8,022 nt of DNA from an uncultured Lentisphaeria bacterium (GCA_937888615.1 CALABZ010000068.1:1-8022), one strand, 5' to 3'; shown: positions 1 through 6,534, numbered from the stretch's first letter. Notes: generated by a model from the sequence alone, not told the origin. A program made the numbers and translations.

Positions 1-70
1 TGCCGTCAAAAACAATCAAACAGGATTCCGCAAAAAAATTAACGGAATCAGGTAATTGATATGAATTCAT
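1..70 (-). CDS. Possible start of the next operon gene (partial, 23 codons seen)
   Basis: An ATG at 70-68 opens a frame that stays open to the window edge, giving 23 residues beginning MNSYQLPDSVNFF and ending LIVFDG. It overlaps the last 23 bases of the 155-aa gene in another frame. Bacterial operons often have such short overlaps, and further BREX genes are expected to continue to the left. The Shine-Dalgarno is poor: only an A-rich GAAAAAG abuts the ATG. The same frame could instead be the continuation of the 155-aa gene after a +1 frameshift near 48-50. Too little is visible to name a product, and it does not by itself look like a PglX start. I consider the frame probably coding, but the start uncertain. 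Confidence 0.35.
   Translation of the reverse strand, partial: MNSYQLPDSVNFFAESCLIVFDG
24..49 (-). terminator. Small stem-loop at the end of the 155-aa gene
   Basis: GATTCCG (24-30) and CGGAATC (43-49) form a perfect 7-bp inverted repeat with a 12-base A/T-rich loop, overlapping the stop codon at 48-50. On the minus strand it is followed by T-rich sequence (CTGTTTGATTGTTTTTG) but not by an immediate T-run. It could be a weak terminator or attenuator lowering expression of genes further along the operon, or chance. If the overlapping frame at 70-1 is coding, a full terminator here is unlikely. Confidence 0.25.
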
Positions 71-515
71 CTTTTTCAATTTTGGTGTGTTCAAATTTCT
101 TGCGAAATTCCTTCATATGGGAAACCAGCTTTATCACCCATTGAATTGTCTGAAATGTTTTTCGGAAAATAGCAGATACATCTTTTACCGCAGGTGTATT
201 CAGCAATCCATCTTTGGCAGCTATCGCAGCAGATTTTGTGAAATATGTTGTGAGCGTGGCGAGGACTAACCCTCCAACCGCATTTCTTACAGTGATCAAA
301 TCTGCGATATTTTCTGGAGTAGCAATTTCCCATGAACCTTCACGAATTTTGACAGGAAGGTCATATTTCAGTTTTGCAAATTCAGGCTCCTCTTTTGTAA
401 GAAAATAACGGAATTCCTCGTCAAAACCATTCAAGGCGATAGCTGCTTCTCTTGCGCCAAAAAGACCGTCTTTAATGTGAGGGCCTTGGTATTTAATATA
501 TCCGATGTATTCCAT
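48..515 (-). CDS. Uncharacterised 155-aa protein inside the BREX operon
   Basis: I do not recognise a named family. The N-terminal half, roughly residues 1-80, looks like a compact globular domain: MEYIGYIKYQG, then a GLFGAREAA stretch, GFDEEFRYF, and LPVKIREGSWEI. It is followed by a hydrophobic, small-residue stretch (about 80-102, VGGLVLATLTTYFTKSAAIA) that could be one membrane-associated helix. The C-terminus is amphipathic and lysine-rich. I chose the ATG at 515 because GAGGA lies 7 bases upstream (527-523). A TTG at 533 and an ATG at 521 are in-frame alternatives, giving 161 and 157 aa. The start is 10 bases past the brxC stop, so translation is coupled to brxC. It sits where pglX is expected in BREX-3, suggesting an accessory or exclusion component. 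The end may be premature, since EFISIT resembles the first strand of an interrupted hairpin. Confidence 0.8.
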   Translation of the reverse strand: MEYIGYIKYQGPHIKDGLFGAREAAIALNGFDEEFRYFLTKEEPEFAKLKYDLPVKIREGSWEIATPENIADLITVRNAVGGLVLATLTTYFTKSAAIAAKDGLLNTPAVKDVSAIFRKTFQTIQWVIKLVSHMKEFRKKFEHTKIEKDEFISIT

Positions 516-522
516 GGTCATA

Positions 523-527
523 TCCTC
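523..527 (-). promoter_or_regulatory. Ribosome binding site that sets the start of the 155-aa gene
   Basis: GAGGA on the minus strand overlaps the brxC stop codon (528-526) and lies 7 bases before the ATG at 515. It is too close to the in-frame ATG at 521 and lies within the frame that begins at the TTG at 533. The overlap of this site with the brxC stop suggests that ribosomes finishing brxC re-initiate here. Confidence 0.55.
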
Positions 528-3500
528 ATTCAAGAATGATTCTGATTTTATTCGGATCTTTTCCGTGCGTCACCGCATCCAGATAATCGGCAAAACGCTG
601 TTTCAGTTCATCCGCTTTGGCTGGACCGCCATTTTGTAACGCAGACTCCAAGTCTTTGGTATGGACGGATACCTTCAGCAGGCCGCCCAAAACTTGTTTC
701 AACGCTTTCACTAATGTAGGACTGAGCGGAAGGCTGAATTCTCCGGCGGCCATGAATGCCTCAATTTCCGCTTTTCCCTCGGTCTGAAGCAAATCAAGAT
801 TCGCTTGGGTTATCGGGTCACTTAAACTGTTCAGAATGTTCTTCGCCCAATCACTCAGCATCTGATCCAATCTTTCATCCAGAGAACGCAAAGCATCCGA
901 GGCAATTCCCTGTGAATGTTCCCTGCTTGGCATATATCGGCAACAAGTGCAGACCGTTTCGGTCTGAAGCGCCATTTCCGAAAGATCATTGCAACTGCGC
1001 ATTCCCTCAAGTCGCTCGACCAACTCCTGCAGTTTCTGCCGCGGCATAAGCTCAATCGCAGTCAAAGCCTGAAGCGCTTTCAATCGATTATCGTTCCGAA
1101 GCTTTCCCCGTTTCGTTTCGTCCGCTACTGTAAGCCGCGCATCTTTGTGCAACTTCGTGTAGGTAATGATATAATCCCGCTTAAGCTGGCGTAGTTTTTG
1201 TGCAACTTGTGGCAAGGAGGTAACAATATTTTCCGTCGACTTGGCCTCCGTTAGCTGTTCGACAATTTCTTGCCGTGCCTGCTGGACTTGAGAAATCCAG
1301 AGGTTATCTGGCGGCAGACAGGCTTCCGCAGATTGAAGATAACTTGCCGTCAAACTTTCCTCCTGACAGAAATCGCGCAGTTTGTTAAGCGTATCAAGCG
1401 TCGTCATCGCATTGGAATGAGAAGCTATTTCATCTTTTCCCTGTTTCAATTGCTTCAGTTTGGATGGAGCATTGAAATTCTGCATATATTCAAGGAATTC
1501 CTTCGTCCTTGTTAGCTCAGTATTTGCCGTCGAGAGTTTACACACAGCCAAAAGGTCAACACCGAGAAAAGTCAAGCCATTTCTGATTTGACTTTGGAGG
1601 CGCACCAGACGTTCAACAATTTCCGACAATTTGGTCTGCAATTCCTGAACCGGTTCATTTTTCCCCTGCGTTACCATGGAAGCATAACCGCTCGGCAAAC
1701 TCAAAAGTTCAAATAGAGCCGTGAGTCCGGATAAATTCCAATCTTTAGGCTGTTCAATATGTTTGAATGACATCAGATTGTCAAGCGGTGTCGAGACCAG
1801 TTTGGACAATCCTGTGGCATCAAATTTATCTCCAAGGACAGAAAGTGTGATTTCTCCGGTGCTGACCAAGGCAGCCAATACTACAATGAAAAACTCTATT
1901 TCCAGGCGCGACTTATCCGCATCAAAATAGCTAGCGCCTCTGTCGTACGTTATGAGTTCATCAAAATTTACAACTTGCCCAGCTCCGCGATTTCGAAAAT
2001 ATCCCAGAACTCTCTGGGCGTAAATGGAATTTGCGGTAGAAATTTTGTCTATATCCAGCAGATTCAGCGCGTCCAACACGGCCAATCCTTGCTTGGTATG
2101 TGACGCTCCGGTTATTACTCGAAGTGCTTCAGACACGGCCTGAGGTCTGGTCTGTACCGTAATCAGAGCTTTGAACTTGGGATAGTCGGGAGCCTGTTCC
2201 GCAAAATATATTCCCATCAGGAAACCACAAATCGTATCAATCATATCCCTGAAATTCAGCGTCTCGTTGCCGCTGATACCGGAAAGTTGTCGAAGGCTGG
2301 CTCCTTTTAACCAGTTATTGAGACTTTTAGTCTGCCCCTGATAGGTGATTTCAAACGCGGATGTGTTTTTTTCACGAAGCCATCGCACGATCGTATTTTT
2401 GTGCTCGATAACCTTCTGTTCATAGTTCGCTTTCGACGACCCGGAAGATATGCTGGCTAAATCCAATGCTCCGGCAAAATTACGGATCGCTGAGGTAAAC
2501 TCCTCGTCAGCGCCAGTCAGACGGAAGAATACTTCGTCGGCTTTCTTTTCGTCTTTGAACTTTCCCGGAGCAAAATGACGCAGGAAATAGATGTAGTAAT
2601 CGCGTGGAGGTTGTGCCGTAGAGCGATCATTCGGCGCACCAAAAAACAGATATCCGATACGTGGAGCTTGACGTTCCAGCCAGACAATCTTATTATATTC
2701 CCAGATATTGTATCCGGTGACTTTGGTCGGAATATCCTGAATTTCCATCATGATCTTCAGTGCTTCATAATACGCATGATCCAGCTTTTCATCATCAAGA
2801 GACGCGGCACGCTGCTCAATCAACGCATCAATATCTTCAGTCCGCTGAACGTCGATGTAATATTGATGGTTATCCTGATTTTGAGTGATGAATTGACCGC
2901 TGACCGCTTCCTTTATCTTTTTCATGATAAGCTCAATCTGCGTTTTCAGCGTGTCCGCGGGGTCTCCACCCAACTCTCGTACCTGTGGATCAAAAAGACA
3001 AAGAGAATCCCGCATTTCTTCCGCGGTAATACCGACATTGTTGTAGATGTTTCCGGTTGTCAGACGATTGACGGCTAAGCCATTGATAATTCTCAACGCA
3101 AGAGACTGATAGCACTTTCTTAAGGCAGATTTGATTTTCCCCGTCAAGATTGACGTGCAATCCATGATTTTCTTGACATCGTCAATCGTGCGGAAAGATG
3201 CATTGCCTGTCAAAGTGTCCCAGTAGGAATCATATGCAATTATTCCAGGATAATTTTCCGGAACGTCCTGATCTAATATGGCTGACATCTTTGAGGAAAG
3301 AGTACGCAAAACCATACGTTTTTCAACAGCGACAACGCGTTCAAAAATGTCAATATAATCCGGATGAACCGGGAACATTCGGACAAAATCGTCCATGCGG
3401 CCGGCCATATCTCCATAGAAGCAAGAAAATTGATCCAAGTATTCCCGTATTTTTTGCTGTTGTTCTGGTGTTTTTCGCAAGAGACGTTCAGAAACAACGA

Positions 3501-4257
3501 ATTTGACATCGTTGCGAGCAATATCAACTTGTTCAAAACGTTCGTGTACCCGGCGAAGACTTTCACTGACAAACGAAAAACGCTTGCTGTCAAAAATTGC
3601 TTCCTGAATTCCTGCGACAAAACGAAAACGAAGCGTTTTGCATACTTCGCCAAGTTCACGCATAAATCCAAAATCCTGAGCCAGTTCCATATCCTTGCGG
3701 GTTCGCAGATAGTCAAGAAGCTCATCCAATACGAAGAGCAAGCCTTTGTCTGGATACTTGGCATTAAACGCCGCCATCATATCTTCTAGCCACCCCTTGT
3801 TGTTGGTGATGGTATTTGCAGGCGGAATGGAGAAATCAATATTTTCCGAAGCAAGGAACTCCTCCAGTTCACGGACAATGATATCCCGAAAAGAGGTTTC
3901 AACGCTTCCAATCTCAGCTCTGATTACTTTGAATTTTCCTGCTATGGATTTTGCCGCAGTAGCTACATTGGAATTGCGCAGAGATGGAACGAGCGACGAA
4001 TCTGAAGCGATGCCGGCAATTACTGACATTAGGTGAGATTTACCGGTTCCGTAATTGCCAACGATCAACAGTCCCATATTGTCGACAGGTTCATCAAACT
4101 GTAGATGCCGAAAAACGATATTGCAGAGACGATCAGCCATTGTATCAGAAATGACATATGACGAAACAAGAGTTTGAGCTTCCTTGTGTTCTCCAGACTT
4201 GGTAAGTTCAATGATTCGTTCCAATGGATCAAATTGAATCAGATCTCTGTATTTCAT
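526..4257 (-). CDS. brxC: BREX-3 ATPase BrxC (PglY/DUF6079-like P-loop protein)
   Basis: A 1243-aa ATPase of the BrxC/PglY group, the large ATP-binding component shared by BREX phage-exclusion systems, which are thought to couple host DNA methylation to a block of phage DNA replication. Visible motifs: Walker A GNYGTGKS at residues 67-74; Walker B LLFVLDEL at 173-180 with D178 and E179; a sensor-like FRFVAGIQEA at 211-220; an arginine-rich RRVHERFEQ at 235-243. The N-terminus (MKYRDLIQFDPLERII) is as I recall for DUF6079 ATPases. The C-terminal third, about 860-1243, is helical and charged, with likely coiled coil, and contains C-x2-C followed by RYMP (C1103, C1106), like half of a zinc knuckle. 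The start is supported by AGGAG six bases upstream, two bases after the brxF stop. The frame is intact and of family-typical length. It acts in the cytoplasm. Assignment to type 3 rests on the adjacent brxF. Confidence 0.9.
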   Translation of the reverse strand: MKYRDLIQFDPLERIIELTKSGEHKEAQTLVSSYVISDTMADRLCNIVFRHLQFDEPVDNMGLLIVGNYGTGKSHLMSVIAGIASDSSLVPSLRNSNVATAAKSIAGKFKVIRAEIGSVETSFRDIIVRELEEFLASENIDFSIPPANTITNNKGWLEDMMAAFNAKYPDKGLLFVLDELLDYLRTRKDMELAQDFGFMRELGEVCKTLRFRFVAGIQEAIFDSKRFSFVSESLRRVHERFEQVDIARNDVKFVVSERLLRKTPEQQQKIREYLDQFSCFYGDMAGRMDDFVRMFPVHPDYIDIFERVVAVEKRMVLRTLSSKMSAILDQDVPENYPGIIAYDSYWDTLTGNASFRTIDDVKKIMDCTSILTGKIKSALRKCYQSLALRIINGLAVNRLTTGNIYNNVGITAEEMRDSLCLFDPQVRELGGDPADTLKTQIELIMKKIKEAVSGQFITQNQDNHQYYIDVQRTEDIDALIEQRAASLDDEKLDHAYYEALKIMMEIQDIPTKVTGYNIWEYNKIVWLERQAPRIGYLFFGAPNDRSTAQPPRDYYIYFLRHFAPGKFKDEKKADEVFFRLTGADEEFTSAIRNFAGALDLASISSGSSKANYEQKVIEHKNTIVRWLREKNTSAFEITYQGQTKSLNNWLKGASLRQLSGISGNETLNFRDMIDTICGFLMGIYFAEQAPDYPKFKALITVQTRPQAVSEALRVITGASHTKQGLAVLDALNLLDIDKISTANSIYAQRVLGYFRNRGAGQVVNFDELITYDRGASYFDADKSRLEIEFFIVVLAALVSTGEITLSVLGDKFDATGLSKLVSTPLDNLMSFKHIEQPKDWNLSGLTALFELLSLPSGYASMVTQGKNEPVQELQTKLSEIVERLVRLQSQIRNGLTFLGVDLLAVCKLSTANTELTRTKEFLEYMQNFNAPSKLKQLKQGKDEIASHSNAMTTLDTLNKLRDFCQEESLTASYLQSAEACLPPDNLWISQVQQARQEIVEQLTEAKSTENIVTSLPQVAQKLRQLKRDYIITYTKLHKDARLTVADETKRGKLRNDNRLKALQALTAIELMPRQKLQELVERLEGMRSCNDLSEMALQTETVCTCCRYMPSREHSQGIASDALRSLDERLDQMLSDWAKNILNSLSDPITQANLDLLQTEGKAEIEAFMAAGEFSLPLSPTLVKALKQVLGGLLKVSVHTKDLESALQNGGPAKADELKQRFADYLDAVTHGKDPNKIRIILE

Positions 4258-4259
4258 AA

Positions 4260-4772
4260 TCAGCTCCTGCCTGTTGTTTTGTTGAGGGAATTTCGTCCGG
4301 ACTCATCGAGAAACAAAATATCATCCGTCATGTCCTCGCAAAAAAAATCGGAATATTCTGGTTCGCTGTATTTGAGTTTATTTCTAGAAAAATCAAACAC
4401 GCCTGGCCAATTAACGATAACCATACGGTTTCTTGCAAGCCCAGTAAATAGTTTGAGCGGATTTATATTGAGTTCGTGGCTAAATAGAATTTCAATATCA
4501 GTAAAACGCAGCACGGTATCCTCGACAAGCATTTCAGAGAAAAAGTCGCTTACGCTTTTTGTACGCTGTTTTTTTGCTTTTTCAAGAAGAAGAGCGGAAA
4601 GAGCTTGTCCAACGTGAATAACTTGGCATTTCTGAGGCCACAAACAGCTAAGCATGTCCGTTTTCTTTACGGAATTCCCAGTCAAGAGCAAAAGACGACA
4701 ATAACGATCCTTCAAGGAGTCGCATAAGTAGTCATATGTTTTTATTATATCAACGGTCACCCAGTTATCCAT
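4260..4772 (-). CDS. brxF: BREX-3 small P-loop protein BrxF
   Basis: A 170-aa protein with the BrxF layout: a hydrophobic strand and P-loop region near the N-terminus (RLLLLTGNSVKKTDML, residues 26-41), a VIHVGQALSALLLE segment (51-64), a Walker-B-like strand (VLRFTDIEILF, 87-97), a conserved-looking LARNRMVIVNWPG strand (112-124), and YSEPEYSDF (135-143). BrxF is specific to BREX type 3, where it precedes brxC, exactly as here; its biochemical role is not established. The P-loop departs from GxxxxGK[ST]: aligning K37-T38, T31 and K36 occupy the two glycine positions, so nucleotide binding may be weak or lost. The ATG at 4772 lacks a strong Shine-Dalgarno, so coupling with the upstream regulator 32 bases away is plausible. 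The stop is two bases before the brxC start. Confidence 0.85.
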   Translation of the reverse strand: MDNWVTVDIIKTYDYLCDSLKDRYCRLLLLTGNSVKKTDMLSCLWPQKCQVIHVGQALSALLLEKAKKQRTKSVSDFFSEMLVEDTVLRFTDIEILFSHELNINPLKLFTGLARNRMVIVNWPGVFDFSRNKLKYSEPEYSDFFCEDMTDDILFLDESGRNSLNKTTGRS

Positions 4773-4804
4773 TCATGGCATCCAAATAAAATTAACCTTG
4801 CTCT

Positions 4805-4981
4805 TTATTCCCCAGCCTTGCCGGATTTAACCCAAGCGTCGACTTCGTCTTTTTTGAACTTCCAGTAGCGGCCGATACGATGACCGGGCATGCCTTTGCC
4901 TTCAATCCATTTGTAGATGGTTTCGCGGCGAGCTCCAAGATATTCTGCGATTTCTCTTAGGGACAGCCATCGATCTTCCAT
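4805..4981 (-). CDS. Excisionase-family helix-turn-helix DNA-binding protein
   Basis: A 58-aa protein that is essentially one winged-helix domain of the excisionase/MerR-like class (HTH_17): WLSLREIAEYLGARRETIYK covers the two helices, followed by a G-K-G-M-P-G-HRIGRYWKF wing and DEVDAWVKS. Such proteins bind DNA as small regulators or architectural factors. The start at 4981 is chosen because GAGG stands 7 bases upstream and the domain begins directly after it. An upstream in-frame ATG at 5047 would add 22 residues without domain similarity. It is the first gene of the defence operon, so the likely role is transcriptional control of the BREX genes. It could alternatively be an excisionase of an integrated element, but no integrase is in view. 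Confidence 0.85.
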   Translation of the reverse strand: MEDRWLSLREIAEYLGARRETIYKWIEGKGMPGHRIGRYWKFKKDEVDAWVKSGKAGE

Positions 4982-5150
4982 ATGCGAACCTCTAATCATC
5001 CGTGAAGTTATAATTAAGCCTACTACTATACCTACAGAATTTATCACCGCTCACGCGAAATACAAGTGTAAACATGGCTTAAGTAGTTATTTTTAGTGAT
5101 TTTTCTAACAAGATATCTGGTCTAAGGTGGTGTTGAAATAAAAAAAACGA
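4982..5150 (-). promoter_or_regulatory. Probable promoter region of the BREX operon
   Basis: This AT-rich, gene-free stretch lies between the first operon gene and the tandem repeats, and must hold the operon promoter unless transcription reads through from 5488. Promoter-like hexamers on the minus strand include TTTACA (5072-5067), TATAGT (5030-5025) and TTATAA (5014-5009), but no -35/-10 pair has both good matches and 16-18 spacing. I therefore call the region, not a specific promoter. Confidence 0.4.
5019..5035 (-). promoter_or_regulatory. Candidate operator: phased direct repeat GTAGG
   Basis: GTAGG occurs at 5035-5031 and again at 5023-5019 on the minus strand, 12 bases apart, flanking TATAGTA. 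The copies surround a -10-like TATAGT, 38 or more bases before the HTH gene start. Small excisionase-type proteins often bind directly repeated sites about one helical turn apart, so this could be an autoregulatory operator. The repeat is only five bases long and may be chance. Confidence 0.2.
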
Positions 5151-5294
5151 CTATTTCTGAATCCCGGTCGGCTGGCGGGATGCTCTCCGAGCGGCAGTTG
5201 GAGCCTGTGGCTCTGCTTGCGTCCTGTTGGTCTCTGGCGGAGTGAGCTTACAATGCATCCGGAATGAGTGTAAAGCGAGCGGGTTATTACAAAA
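5151..5294. repeat. Tandem structured repeat, family 1, copy 1
   Basis: About 144 bp that aligns over its whole length with the copy at 5319-5473. Shared blocks on the plus strand include CTATTTC at the start, TCCCGG, GCTCTC, GAGCGGCAGT, GGAGCCT, CTCTGGCG, TACAATGC, AAAGC and TATTACAA at the end. An internal hairpin is made by GAGCC (5201-5205) and GGCTC (5209-5213) with a three-base loop, plus a wobble pair at 5200/5214. No sensible protein frame crosses it. It lies between the end of the accessory operon and the BREX promoter region. Confidence 0.75.
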
Positions 5295-5318
5295 TTTCGG
5301 CAAGAAAAAACTGGTTGG

Positions 5319-5473
5319 CTATTTCGGATTTCTCCATCCCGGCCAACCGGCGGTTTGCTCTCGGAGCGGCAGTGGAGCCTTTCGGCTCCGCTTGCTGTCT
5401 TTGCGCGGGCTCTGGCGATGGCGATACAATGCCGTCGAACTTGCGACAAAGCCAGCGGTCTATTACAAGAAAA
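5319..5473. repeat. Tandem structured repeat, family 1, copy 2
   Basis: About 155 bp, homologous to 5151-5294, with an offset of 168 bases at the left end growing to 176 at the right because of small insertions. It carries a perfect hairpin GGAGCC (5374-5379), loop TTTC, GGCTCC (5384-5389); on the minus strand the loop is GAAA, a GNRA tetraloop. A further inverted repeat joins GGTTGGC (5313-5319) to GCCAACC (5342-5348). It starts about 15 bases past the stop of the 69-aa gene, so it would be in that operon's 3' UTR if transcribed. Confidence 0.75.
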
Positions 5474-5487
5474 CTGCAATATCGTTT

Positions 5488-5697
5488 TTATCCGTGATAG
5501 TACCATGCCATGATTTTGACCGTGCAGAATCCGATGAAGCATACTCCGGCAAGAATCCATGCGGCGATGGCGGCGGCAAAGCTGACGTACATCAGCCCCA
5601 ATCCGGCAAAGAGCGTCGGAAACAGCAAGCCCAGCGCAAGGAGTTCCAGGCGCTTCCAGCGCTTGGCTGTTTTCTCAATCAGAATGGTCGGTTCCAT
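5488..5697 (-). CDS. Small two-helix membrane protein
   Basis: A 69-aa protein with a charged, basic N-terminus (MEPTILIEKTAKRWKRLE) followed by two hydrophobic segments, about residues 19-38 (LLALGLLFPTLFAGLGLMYV) and 39-59 (including AAAIAAWILAGVCFIGF), separated by a very short turn. It ends in the aromatic-rich tail MAWYYHG. The basic head suggests both ends are cytoplasmic. GAGG six bases before the ATG supports the start, and the gene begins three bases after the preceding stop, so it is the last gene of a three-gene operon with the two gamma-glutamylcyclotransferase-like genes. IEKTAKRWK heads are familiar from short hypothetical membrane proteins, but I know of no assigned function. 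Confidence 0.75.
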   Translation of the reverse strand: MEPTILIEKTAKRWKRLELLALGLLFPTLFAGLGLMYVSFAAAIAAWILAGVCFIGFCTVKIMAWYYHG

Positions 5698-5700
5698 GCT

Positions 5701-6069
5701 TTACCTCGCTTTCCAGTCTCCGGATTCGATCACGATGGCTTGGGGCGGTAAACGGTTCATCACATAGATCCACGCCTTGATTTTTGTGCCGTCGACCAGC
5801 GTCGCCGGGTAAAGGCGGCGGTCGTACATTCTCGGATAGCCCTCCAGACGGTCGACATCCGCCCACGCGGAAATAGGGATCTCGATCAGTTCGGCTTTGA
5901 CCTCGGTCGCGCCTTCTGGCGCGAATGCAGGGAACCCGTAGCCGGTATCGTAGAGCGTCCCTTTGACGATGCATGGCGTAATGCTGACGGCATTTTCGCA
6001 GAAACGATGGTTGCGTTCTCCCGTCATCAGCGTTCCGTAGGCGATCAAGAATACGGTTTTCTCTTTCAT
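5701..6069 (-). CDS. Gamma-glutamylcyclotransferase family protein, YtfP-like (second of a tandem pair)
   Basis: A 122-aa protein of the GGCT/AIG2-like fold. Enzymes of this fold release 5-oxoproline from gamma-glutamyl amines or peptides, though many small members have unknown substrates. The fold signature YGTL lies at residues 11-14 (FLIAYGTLMTGERN), the central strand contains KGTLYDTGYGFPAF (36-49), the putative catalytic glutamate is E76 in DRLEGYP, and the C-terminus has the IESGDW typical of YtfP-type members. The start at 6069 forms an ATGA overlap with the stop of the preceding paralogue, so the two are translationally coupled. A longer reading to 6249 has no family similarity in its first 60 residues. 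Length is normal for the family. Catalytic residues look intact; substrate unknown. Confidence 0.85.
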   Translation of the reverse strand: MKEKTVFLIAYGTLMTGERNHRFCENAVSITPCIVKGTLYDTGYGFPAFAPEGATEVKAELIEIPISAWADVDRLEGYPRMYDRRLYPATLVDGTKIKAWIYVMNRLPPQAIVIESGDWKAR

Positions 6070-6497
6070 TTTGACGATTTCCCCTTCTTGGTGAATTTGT
6101 TGGGTACATGGTAAAATCTTGCTCCGGCGGAACACATCTTCCGGTAATCCTCCGGATAGGGTTGACCGTCGCGGGCGATTTTGGTCGCGGCGCTCATTTC
6201 GTAGGTGAGCGCGGTGTAGGATTCGCCACGGTATTCGACTTCCAGCCATTCGCGGCGGTAGACTTTCGGGTATCCCTCGTAGGCGTCGAGCGACCGCATG
6301 TCGCGTTCGGTGATGAGGTAAAGTACCCCGAAAACACTCTCGCCCTCGAAAAAATCAATGTCGGCGTAGAGCCGTTCCGTGAGGCGGTAGTTCGGCAGAC
6401 GCGCCACGCCGAGGGCGGTCGCGCCCGGACACCGGCGCATCATGCGTTCCGGGAGCATATTCGACCCGTAGGCGAGATAAAGAATCAGGTTTTTCAT
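6066..6497 (-). CDS. Gamma-glutamylcyclotransferase family protein (first of a tandem pair)
   Basis: A 143-aa protein of the same fold as its downstream neighbour but a different branch: YGSN at residues 10-13 (LYLAYGSNMLPERM) instead of YGTL, a VARLPNYRL strand (31-39), VFGVLYLI (55-62), and the putative catalytic E74 in DAYEGYP. The C-terminal tail is basic (KFTKKGKSSK). The reaction expected of the family is cyclisation of a gamma-glutamyl group to 5-oxoproline; the substrate cannot be told. AAAGG five bases before the ATG at 6497 and loss of family similarity further upstream set the start. It is the first gene of the operon that ends with the 69-aa membrane protein. Confidence 0.87.
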   Translation of the reverse strand: MKNLILYLAYGSNMLPERMMRRCPGATALGVARLPNYRLTERLYADIDFFEGESVFGVLYLITERDMRSLDAYEGYPKVYRREWLEVEYRGESYTALTYEMSAATKIARDGQPYPEDYRKMCSAGARFYHVPNKFTKKGKSSK

Positions 6498-6534
6498 GGA
6501 GTCCTTTCGGTTAAATTTCAGTTTGCTCCGCACG

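Noticed and set aside
3273..3789. Long frames antisense or out of frame within brxC, including 163 aa (minus) and 141 aa (plus)
   Set aside because: brxC has an intact 1243-residue frame with family motifs through this part. The others are Cys/Phe/Ile-rich shadows without start signals.
4982..5047. 22-residue N-terminal extension of the HTH protein from the ATG at 5047
   Set aside because: The extension has no domain similarity, would cover the probable promoter, and lacks the GAGG site present before the ATG at 4981.
5151..5473. CRISPR array
   Set aside because: Only two copies, diverged along their full length of about 150 bp, with no short identical repeats and unique spacers and no cas gene.
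5105..5560. Minus-strand frame of 151 aa across the tandem repeats
   Set aside because: It overlaps the 69-aa gene in another frame, is rich in Arg, Ser, Cys and His without domain pattern, and exists only because the repeats are GC-rich and lack stops. No ribosome site.
5227..5751. Plus-strand frame of 174 aa
   Set aside because: It runs antisense through the 69-aa gene and the repeats with low-complexity Gly/Arg/Gln content and no recognisable domain.
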